Source of the DNA: Arenicella xantha
GTDB taxonomy: Bacteria > Pseudomonadota > Gammaproteobacteria > Arenicellales > Arenicellaceae
Direction of reading: 5' to 3'
NCBI RefSeq assembly: GCF_003315245.1
Contig: NZ_QNRT01000001.1
Coordinates: 440,963 to 504,962 of the forward strand
Length of the DNA: 64,000 nucleotides
The notes under the pieces were generated by a model. The model did not search any database, had not been told where the DNA came from, and was given only the letters and a program-made list of their open reading frames with translations. The position numbers were made by a program, and so were the translations under genes. This document shows positions 8,249 through 15,362 of this stretch, piece by piece (position 1 is the stretch's first letter; the number at the start of each line of letters is the position of its first letter).

Positions 8249-10696
8249 TTACTCTGTTGAATTCAATAGTTTCGAAATTTGAACGCTAGCCATGATGGCC
8301 GGAGCCAATCCTTTTGGGTCATTCGAGACCAGCCGTTCACTCATATAATAGTGATAGCTGCCGTCTCGCCCATAGCCCAAGCCAGCGACTTCACAAATGT
8401 TATTCAAATGATACGTGCCGTCAGCGTGAATCGACACGAACTCATTTACCAAGCCCTCATATGCGTCTAGCGTGGCACTTCGATAGGTGTCCGGCAAATA
8501 GCCTTGATCAATCGCTTTGGCTAGGAAATAGGTGAACATTGCCGTGCCTGACGCTTCTAAATAATTGCCCGTCGCGTCTGGCATATCCATGATTTGATAC
8601 CACACACCGGATTCGTCTTGAGTTTCTAGCAAGCTGCTGGCGAGCTCAGGGATAATGTCCAACAAAGGTTGGCGAAGCTCCGTTTTATCGGCAGGAATAA
8701 CATCAAGAATATCCACCAAAGCCATCGCATACCAGCCTAAACCTCGTGACCAAACATAGCGTGAACGACCCGTTTCAGGATCAGCCCAAACTTGCTGTTT
8801 GGCCTCGTCCCAAGCATGAAAGTACAAACCGGTGTCGGGGTCTCTGAGGTGTGATCGTGCAATTACAAACTCGTTTACCGACTCCTGGACCTTGTGCTCA
8901 TCGCCTTGCATTAAGCCCACACCGGCCAGAAAAGGCATGCCCATATACACGCCGTCTAACCATAACTGATGCGGGTAGCGTAGTTTATGCCACAGCGCGC
9001 CTTCGGAGGTACGCGGATGGTCTTCCAACGAAGCGGCTAAGGCATCAATCGCCTTACGGTAGCGGGGATCATTCGAGCGCTGATACAAGCGCTGGATCAT
9101 CTTACCGCCGTTAATGTCGTCAATATTGTGCTTGCTTGGATCGTAGCCTTTGATGGCTTCTTTGGGATCAAGATAACTGTCCATGATCCGCACACCGTAG
9201 TCGCTAAACTGCGCATCGCCGGTCAGCTGCGACACGTCGTCTAAGGCCTGCATCAATAAGCCGGTGGTGTAAGTCCATTGTGTTCCACGCTCACGGATAT
9301 CGTCGAACTGGCCATATATTAAACTGTCGCCTCGGCGTGCGACCTCTGACTTGGACAAGCCAGTCGCAATTTCGGCCGGCGTTTGTTTAGCTAAGACTTT
9401 GGACGCAGCGGTTTGTAATCGAATACGTGGCGCTAAGGTTCGACGCTCAACTTCATTGTGTAAATAGGTTTCCAGTTCCTGTTTGGTTTGCACGCCACCA
9501 GGCTGCCCTGACCACAAGGCTCCAAATGCATATTGAACGTAGGTGCCACGCGGCTGCAATACCACCACATAACTATTTTCATCTTGGGTTTGCTCAATAA
9601 AATCACGTTTTTTGAACAGCAGCACCATCGCTAAATTATCGTCAAACAAAGACTGCTTACCGAAGCTGGCGACGTAACTCCAGGCTTCACCGGTAATGTC
9701 TAAATCGCCAGTTAACAGCTCAGTGCCTTGGTGCGCTACCAGCCCAATTGCGAGATTGCTCAACGGCTCCGAGGTGCGCAGTTCAACATCGACCATTGGG
9801 CTACCCGCCTGCATGGCAAGACTGGCCGTTAGGTCAACCACATTGGAGCCGGTGTCCCAACCTTGGTAGTCAATATCAAGCGCCGAATACAGCGGACCAT
9901 TAACCTTGATAGCGGTAGAACGTTGTTTGACCTTAGACACCAACTCAACTTTTTCGCCAGTCCAATAGCCATAGCCACCGGCACCGAGGCTCGAACCAAC
10001 TTTAAGAATGTCGGCGCCCCAGTCTGACATTTCGTGATAACTCGCGTAGCCGTCTTGCCCCACGTCTTGTAATACTAGGTCTGAGGTTTTCTTACCGAAA
10101 ATATCGAAACCGTTGCGCCAATCTAAATAAATTCGATACCCGACTTGATCGCTTTCAATACCAGGACCTTCATAGCGAATGTATTCACTGTGATCGGTGT
10201 ATTGCGACGGTGGCGTGACCTGTGACACGTTTTTAAAGGTGCCCCCCACATAAACTTTGTCTTGCCATTCACCGCCGTCTTTAATCGAAACTTCAGCTTG
10301 AGTCCGCGCTGTTATCTGTTGCTTACTAACGTGATTATTAATGACGTATTGATTCGTTTGCTTTGCATCGAGGCTGGCTAAGAACGCCAATTGATCGGCT
10401 ACACCGTCGGCGTCGCTGTCAATTAGCTGAGTGGGAACGGCTTGATCGCCGAGCCAAACCTGTAGTGCCTGCGAGGACGTGCCCAACTCATTCAGACTAA
10501 ACCTAATCAGACTGTCTGGCCGCGCAAAATCAGATGGGTTGGCAACATCCACGCGCGCGACTTCGTCAACTTTTAGCGTGTGAGACTTAACTTCGTTAAC
10601 TTTAGCCGACTCAGCGTGACCATCAGCTTGCGCGAGTCCGGTAGAACCAGCACCGAGAATCGCTGCAATAAGGGAGCTTAATAACGTTGTTTTCAT
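8249..10696 (-). CDS. Exported DUF4861-GH105 fusion, unsaturated galacturonyl/rhamnogalacturonyl hydrolase
   Basis: An 815-residue protein with a signal peptide (MKTTLLSSLIAAILGAGSTG, cleavage near AQA). Residues about 40-430 match the DUF4861 beta-rich family often found in pectin loci. Residues about 450-810 form a GH105 (alpha/alpha)6 barrel, with WLDGVYMGMPF and HAWDEAKQQVWADPETGRS followed by WSRGLGWYAMAL. GH105 enzymes remove the 4,5-unsaturated uronic acid from the non-reducing end of lyase products. Periplasmic location is inferred. It lies between dctM (23 bp) and kduI (5 bp) in the operon, so it likely supplies the KduI substrate. This is the second GH105 module in the operon; a different chain-length or rhamnogalacturonan preference is possible but not shown. 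The role of DUF4861 is unknown to me. Confidence 0.88.
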   Translation of the reverse strand: MKTTLLSSLIAAILGAGSTGLAQADGHAESAKVNEVKSHTLKVDEVARVDVANPSDFARPDSLIRFSLNELGTSSQALQVWLGDQAVPTQLIDSDADGVADQLAFLASLDAKQTNQYVINNHVSKQQITARTQAEVSIKDGGEWQDKVYVGGTFKNVSQVTPPSQYTDHSEYIRYEGPGIESDQVGYRIYLDWRNGFDIFGKKTSDLVLQDVGQDGYASYHEMSDWGADILKVGSSLGAGGYGYWTGEKVELVSKVKQRSTAIKVNGPLYSALDIDYQGWDTGSNVVDLTASLAMQAGSPMVDVELRTSEPLSNLAIGLVAHQGTELLTGDLDITGEAWSYVASFGKQSLFDDNLAMVLLFKKRDFIEQTQDENSYVVVLQPRGTYVQYAFGALWSGQPGGVQTKQELETYLHNEVERRTLAPRIRLQTAASKVLAKQTPAEIATGLSKSEVARRGDSLIYGQFDDIRERGTQWTYTTGLLMQALDDVSQLTGDAQFSDYGVRIMDSYLDPKEAIKGYDPSKHNIDDINGGKMIQRLYQRSNDPRYRKAIDALAASLEDHPRTSEGALWHKLRYPHQLWLDGVYMGMPFLAGVGLMQGDEHKVQESVNEFVIARSHLRDPDTGLYFHAWDEAKQQVWADPETGRSRYVWSRGLGWYAMALVDILDVIPADKTELRQPLLDIIPELASSLLETQDESGVWYQIMDMPDATGNYLEASGTAMFTYFLAKAIDQGYLPDTYRSATLDAYEGLVNEFVSIHADGTYHLNNICEVAGLGYGRDGSYHYYMSERLVSNDPKGLAPAIMASVQISKLLNSTE

Positions 10697-10719
10697 GTTG
10701 GTATCCGTATAAAAAATAA

Positions 10720-12015
10720 TCAGTCAATTAATCCAAATGCGCGAGGCAACCATTCGCTAAGACCCGGTATGTAAGTTACCGCCAATAGCGCACCAAACAT
10801 GGCGACGTACATCGGCATTAATGGTCGAACAATGGAGGCCACCCGTGTTTTACCGACCGCACAGGCAACGAATAACACGCTGCCAACCGGTGGCGTGCAC
10901 AGCCCAATGGACAGATTCAGCACCATCATGATGCCGAAATGCAGCGGCGTCATTCCAAGTGCCACCGCAACGGGGAGTAAAATGGGTGTAAAAATCAGTA
11001 CGGCGGGCGTCATGTCAAGAAATGCGCCAACCAGTAGCAGAATCAAGTTGATGATAAGTAAGATAATAATCGGGTTATCGCTAAGCGTTAACAGAGCTTG
11101 GGCCGCCAGAGTTGGAATATTCTCGTAAGCCAGAATCCATGACATAGCGGTGGACGTAGCGATCAGTAACATCACAATGGCGGTAGTTTTTGCCGACTTA
11201 ATCAGCACATCGTACAACTCAGACACCTGTACTTCGCGGTATACGAACACGGACAAAGTCAGCGCGTAGAGCACCGCAATCGCACCGGCTTCAGTAGCGG
11301 TGAATATGCCACCTAAGATACCGCCGATAACTAGTACGATTAAAAATAGACTGGGGAGTGCGGCCGTTGTGCTCTTAATGACCGTTGCTAGTTTGACCCG
11401 CTCACCGCGTGGAAAGTTATACTTTTTTGCGTATACCGCGCTAACCATCATCAAGCCAAGTGCAACCAATACACCGGGCAAGTAGCCACCAACAAACAAG
11501 GCCGAAATGGACACACCGCCACTTGCCACCGCGAACACAATTAAAATATTGCTTGGTGGAATCAGTAAGCCAGTGGTGGATGATGCCGCGGTTAACGCCG
11601 CATTGAATTCTTTGGGGTAACCGTCTTTCTCCATCACCGGCATCATGAAGCTACCAATCGCCGAGGTCGCCGCGACCGCCGAGCCAGAAATGGCACCAAA
11701 CAAGGTGCAAGAGATTACGTTCACAAACGCCAGCCCACCAGGCAACATTCCGACTAGGGAACGTGCGAAATCAATCAAGCGACGTGCGATACCGCCCTGC
11801 CCCATCAGCTGCCCAGACAAAATAAAAAACGGAATCGCCAATAAGGAAAAACTGTCTAAACCGCCGGCCATGCGTTGCGCAACGGTGGTCAATGCGGGTA
11901 AGGCATCAATCGACACCAACATGGTCGCCACCGTCGCTATGCCAATCGAAAACGCAATCGGCACACCCATTAGCAGCAAGGCAATGAAGACTAAAAGTAA
12001 AATTGCGATGGTCAT
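10720..12015 (-). CDS. dctM: TRAP transporter large permease (DctM/SiaM type)
   Basis: Inner-membrane subunit that carries the substrate using a Na+ or H+ gradient. The 431 residues form about 12 hydrophobic segments, with the DctM hallmark stretches GGLDSFSLLAIPFFILSGQL, SGSAVAATSAIGSFMMP and PPSNILIVFAVASGG. The ATG overlaps the stop of dctQ by four bases (ATGA), with an AGAGG ribosome site seven bases upstream, so it is translationally coupled. Together with dctQ and dctP it makes a full TRAP system. Its place in a pectin operon points to oligogalacturonide or unsaturated uronate uptake, similar to known galacturonate TRAP systems. Confidence 0.93.
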   Translation of the reverse strand: MTIAILLLVFIALLLMGVPIAFSIGIATVATMLVSIDALPALTTVAQRMAGGLDSFSLLAIPFFILSGQLMGQGGIARRLIDFARSLVGMLPGGLAFVNVISCTLFGAISGSAVAATSAIGSFMMPVMEKDGYPKEFNAALTAASSTTGLLIPPSNILIVFAVASGGVSISALFVGGYLPGVLVALGLMMVSAVYAKKYNFPRGERVKLATVIKSTTAALPSLFLIVLVIGGILGGIFTATEAGAIAVLYALTLSVFVYREVQVSELYDVLIKSAKTTAIVMLLIATSTAMSWILAYENIPTLAAQALLTLSDNPIIILLIINLILLLVGAFLDMTPAVLIFTPILLPVAVALGMTPLHFGIMMVLNLSIGLCTPPVGSVLFVACAVGKTRVASIVRPLMPMYVAMFGALLAVTYIPGLSEWLPRAFGLID

Positions 12016-12503
12016 ACGTCAGCCTCTTGAGATTTAGTAAATAGCGATACGATGCTGTAATAAACGATTAACAAACCGCTAAGGGGCAACACCGCATACA
12101 CATACGCCATCGGCACGCCAAGCGCCGCGGTAGTTTGTTCGAGCTGGTATGTCAACTGCACTAATGCACCACCGCCAACCACCAACACAGCTAAGGCAAA
12201 TACGCCGCAGCACAGGTCCGAAAACATGTGAATTCGATGCTTGCCGAGCGGACCTAAGCGATGCTCCAACAAATCCAAACCCAAATGGGCTTTCTCACGG
12301 TACGCGTACACACCGCCCAGCAAACCAACCCAAATTAATAGAGTAAGCGCCACCTCTTCGGTCCACGCGGCAGGGTCACCTAAGATGTAACGAGACAACA
12401 CCTGCCACGACACCACCAACACCATTAGGCCCATACAGGCCGCCACTAAAAATCGTACCAAGCTGTCTAGCCCAGATGTCACTCGTTCAACTGCAGATGT
12501 CAT
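12012..12503 (-). CDS. dctQ: TRAP transporter small permease (DctQ type)
   Basis: Four-helix inner-membrane partner of DctM. I place the start at ATG 12503 (MTSAVERVTSGLDSLVRF), which gives 163 residues and clears the dctP coding region; the longer frame would overlap dctP. The hallmark WQVLSRYILGDPAAWTEEVALTLLIWVGLLGG segment is present, followed by YAYREKAHLGLDLLEHRL. It overlaps dctM at its 3' end and begins 13 bp after dctP. Family assignment is firm. Confidence 0.9.
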   Translation of the reverse strand: MTSAVERVTSGLDSLVRFLVAACMGLMVLVVSWQVLSRYILGDPAAWTEEVALTLLIWVGLLGGVYAYREKAHLGLDLLEHRLGPLGKHRIHMFSDLCCGVFALAVLVVGGGALVQLTYQLEQTTAALGVPMAYVYAVLPLSGLLIVYYSIVSLFTKSQEADV

Positions 12504-12516
12504 AAGCCGGTTACCC

Positions 12517-13500
12517 CTACAAGTCTTTGATTGCTTCAAGCGTGTCGCCAACAGGCGTTCCGCGGTAGGCTGCTTTCATATCAACGACAGCATCCATAAA
12601 TGGTTTTTTGTCTGGACGAATAATCTCAACGCCGCTCGCTTCGATTGCTTTCAGGGCGTCGTCACTGGCTTGCTGCCATAGCTCACCTTGAAACTTAACG
12701 CTGTCATCAGCCGCTTTTTGCAACCATTCCTGTTGTTGCGCATCTAAGTTGTTCCAAATATGTAAGCTCATTAGCAAAATATCAGGAACAAAGGTGTGCT
12801 CATCTAAACTGTAAAATTTACTCACCTCGTACTGTCGCGAGTCGTACAAACTAGGGGGATTATTTTCCGCACCGTCGACCACACCTTGTTGCAGCGCGGT
12901 ATACAGCTCGCCCCAAGAAATAGGCGTCGCCGCGCCGCCCATCGCGGCAATCATATCTACCGAGGTCTGACTCTTTTGCACACGGATTTTTAACCCTTTC
13001 AGGTCGGCTGGCGAGCGTACTGGGCGATCCGTTGTGTAAAAGCTACGGCTACCCGCGTCGTAATAGCCCATGCCGCGTAAGCGTACTTTTTCAGGAGATA
13101 GCAGCAATGCCTTGCCAACTTCAGAATCCAGAACCCGCTTAAAATGCGCCTGATTCTCAAACACATAAGGCAAACTGAACACTTTCATTTCTGGCACGAA
13201 ACTCTCTAAGGGACTAGACGACACCTTAGTCATGGCAAGGCTACCAATCTGCAGCAATTCGACCAGCTGACGCTCAGAACCAAGCTGCCCGCTAGGGTAT
13301 ATCTCGATTTTCATTTTGCCGTTTGAATACAGCGCTAATCGTTCCGCCATGTACACCATGCCTTTATGCACAGAGGCACCGGTATCCAGCGCATGACCGA
13401 GCTTCAGCACGACGGTATCGTCTTTGCCACTGCAGGATGTGACCAGCAAGGTCAGCGCAACAATTAAGAGTCGCCGCCCCCATTTTAATGGTATGCCCAT
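12517..13500 (-). CDS. dctP: TRAP transporter substrate-binding protein, predicted lipoprotein (DctP type)
   Basis: Periplasmic solute receptor for the DctQM permease and the first gene of the pectin operon. The start is ATG 13500 because GGAGAGGAGA lies just upstream and a signal peptide follows (MGIPLKWGRRLLIVALTLLV then TSC). The LVTSC sequence fits a lipobox, so the protein is probably membrane-anchored; many DctP proteins are soluble, so this is slightly unusual. The body shows the DctP features LKLGHALDTGASVHKGM, PSGQLGSERQLVELLQIGS, GLKIRVQKS and GVVDGAENNP. The conserved Arg in KIRVQ usually binds the substrate carboxylate, which fits a uronate ligand. Length is 327 residues, normal. 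Confidence 0.9.
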   Translation of the reverse strand: MGIPLKWGRRLLIVALTLLVTSCSGKDDTVVLKLGHALDTGASVHKGMVYMAERLALYSNGKMKIEIYPSGQLGSERQLVELLQIGSLAMTKVSSSPLESFVPEMKVFSLPYVFENQAHFKRVLDSEVGKALLLSPEKVRLRGMGYYDAGSRSFYTTDRPVRSPADLKGLKIRVQKSQTSVDMIAAMGGAATPISWGELYTALQQGVVDGAENNPPSLYDSRQYEVSKFYSLDEHTFVPDILLMSLHIWNNLDAQQQEWLQKAADDSVKFQGELWQQASDDALKAIEASGVEIIRPDKKPFMDAVVDMKAAYRGTPVGDTLEAIKDL

Positions 13501-13570
13501 TCTCCTCTCCAATCCGGTATTTATGAACCATCTGCTTAGTGCAGCTTTTATGTGATTAGTATATATTAAA

Positions 13571-13576
13571 TATAAT
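13571..13576 (+). promoter_or_regulatory. -10 element (TATAAT) of the first GH28 gene
   Basis: A perfect TATAAT lies 42 bp before ATG 13618 and overlaps the left end of the LacI-type palindrome. A weak -35 (TTATGT or TTTATG) is at the right spacing around 13547-13553. A start near 13583 would fall inside the operator, so binding would block transcription. The -10 is directly seen; promoter activity is inferred. Confidence 0.5.
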
Positions 13577-13592
13577 GCCACCGGTAGCAATT
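13573..13592. promoter_or_regulatory. LacI-type operator, site 1 (dctP operon / GH28 divergent region)
   Basis: The core TGCCACCGGTAGCAA is an imperfect palindrome centred between 13582 and 13583, with 7 of 10 positions symmetric. The same core recurs at 18196, 18393 and 19831. The central CG dyad is typical of LacI-family operators. It lies between divergent dctP and GH28 starts and could control both. Confidence 0.72.
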
Positions 13593-13617
13593 TTGCCATT
13601 AGAGGACAATCCTGACT

Positions 13618-15105
13618 ATGAAAACTCCCCATTTATTATCACGTAGGCAGTTTGTGCTAGCGGCTTGCGCCAGCAGCACAGCGTTAGCCAACTCAAAAAG
13701 TTATGCCCAGCCAGGCGACATCTGCAGCAATACAAATCTAGAGAGCGAATGGGCCAAGGCCGACTTCATTCGCAAACAAATCATCGCCCCGACTTTCCCT
13801 AAACGGATCTTCAATATCCTCGATTTTGGTGCCGTTAACGATGCCGAAACACTGAATACAAAAGCAATCAATGCAGCGATTCAGGCTTGTCACACCGCTG
13901 GCGGCGGCACAGTATTAGTGCCCGACGGCCTATTCTTAACCGGCGCAATCCATTTGAGGAGCAATACCGAGCTGCACCTAGAATCAAAGGCTGAACTGCG
14001 CTTCTCAGACCAGACCTCCGATTACTTACCATTAGTACAAACTTGGTTTGAAGGTGTAGAACTAATGAACTACAGCCCTTTCATTTATGCATTTGATTGC
14101 CACAACGTCGCCATCACCGGAACCGGCACATTAAATGGTCAAGCCACGTTTGATGGATGGTGGTCATGGCGCGGACCGCGCAGCTGGAAAGGTGCAAAAT
14201 CAGGCACGTCAACAGGTTGGCAACCAGGAATGCCGTATCAGAAAGCGAGCCGCAATCAATTGATGGCTATGGCCGCCAACGACGTACCAGTAGCAGAGCG
14301 ACGATTTGGCGACGGGCACTACCTCCGTTCAGCCATGATAGAGTTCAACCGATGCAGCAATGTATTAATTGACGGCGTCACAATTAATGACGCACCGTTC
14401 TGGTCAGTACATCCGGTGCTCTCGAACAATGTGATTGCACGTAACGTAACCATTCATAACCCAGTTGGCGCGAACGCTGACGGCATTGACCCTGAGTCAT
14501 GCAATTACGTGCTGATTGAAAACTCAAGGTTTGATACCGGCGACGATTGCATTTCACTTAAGTCGGGACGCAATCACGACGGACGACGAATCAATACTCC
14601 GTGCCGCAACGTAATTGTTTCAAACTGCCACTTCTCGAGTGAGCGTTCAGCGCTCTCATGTGGCAGTGAGAGCTCTGGCGGAATAGAGAATATTTATATC
14701 AGCGATGTAGTTGCCACTCATGTCTACCGTTTTTTCCGCATCAAAACCAATATGCGACGCGGCGGTATTAACCAGCATATTCATATAAAAAATGCAGACA
14801 TAGAACAGGCGCTGGAGAACTTAATAGAAATTCAGGCCGATTTTAGTGAACCGTTAAAAGACGATCCAGAAGAACAAAACAACCATAACTTTGCCCCGGT
14901 CATACGCAATATAAGCATCACTAATCTTAACTGCCAGCGCGCTTACCGAGCACTTAACTTACCCGGCACAGAAGCCACACCAATCGAATCGCTTAAGTTA
15001 AACGGCGTGACGGTGGCGAGCAGCGACCACAGTAATCGGCTAGAGAATTTAATGCGGCCGTGCGCCACGGATACCGTTATCAACGGGAGGGCGTTTCGTT
15101 TCTAA
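13618..15105 (+). CDS. GH28 polygalacturonase-like protein with altered active site, Tat-type signal
   Basis: A 495-residue GH28 right-handed beta-helix protein, expected to hydrolyse galacturonan or oligogalacturonides outside the cytoplasm. The N-terminus LLSRRQFVLAACASS has a twin-arginine motif. LAAC could also be a lipobox, with a later cut near SYA as the alternative. The FGAVNDAETLNTKAI start, NADGIDPESC (286-295), GDDC (308-311) and RIKT (374-377) motifs are present. The fourth GH28 motif, Gly-His-Gly, is missing: alignment with the sister gene at 19916 places Glu342-Arg343-Ser344 there. The three catalytic Asp positions remain, so activity may be reduced or changed. It is divergent from dctP and carries a LacI-type operator in its promoter. 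Confidence 0.88.
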   Translation: MKTPHLLSRRQFVLAACASSTALANSKSYAQPGDICSNTNLESEWAKADFIRKQIIAPTFPKRIFNILDFGAVNDAETLNTKAINAAIQACHTAGGGTVLVPDGLFLTGAIHLRSNTELHLESKAELRFSDQTSDYLPLVQTWFEGVELMNYSPFIYAFDCHNVAITGTGTLNGQATFDGWWSWRGPRSWKGAKSGTSTGWQPGMPYQKASRNQLMAMAANDVPVAERRFGDGHYLRSAMIEFNRCSNVLIDGVTINDAPFWSVHPVLSNNVIARNVTIHNPVGANADGIDPESCNYVLIENSRFDTGDDCISLKSGRNHDGRRINTPCRNVIVSNCHFSSERSALSCGSESSGGIENIYISDVVATHVYRFFRIKTNMRRGGINQHIHIKNADIEQALENLIEIQADFSEPLKDDPEEQNNHNFAPVIRNISITNLNCQRAYRALNLPGTEATPIESLKLNGVTVASSDHSNRLENLMRPCATDTVINGRAFRF

Positions 15106-15303
15106 ACAAATACAGCATCGTAAGCTCTGCTCGATTGCGACTTAAGACCTTGCGGCTTGCTACAGTACCCGGCCGGTCGCACACACTCCAATATCCACTC
15201 CAACATTTATAGACCGATTTTAATCTATCTATTTTCATCCGCTTCATTTCATCCTCTACTTTTCACTCATCTCTCCCCAACCTGTTAAGCGCGTCTAAAT
15301 TGA

Positions 15304-15337
15304 CAAAAAAAGCCCCGACCAGCACGCTGGTCGGGGC
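15304..15337 (-). terminator. Rho-independent terminator of the TonB receptor gene
   Basis: A 12-bp perfect stem (GCCCCGACCAGC at 15312-15323 pairing with 15326-15337) is followed on the minus strand by a run of T (complement of 15305-15311). It begins 25 bp after the receptor stop codon. The stem and U-tract are textbook. Confidence 0.92.
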
Positions 15338-15362
15338 AACAATGCCTTTTAAAGAAGGAGCT

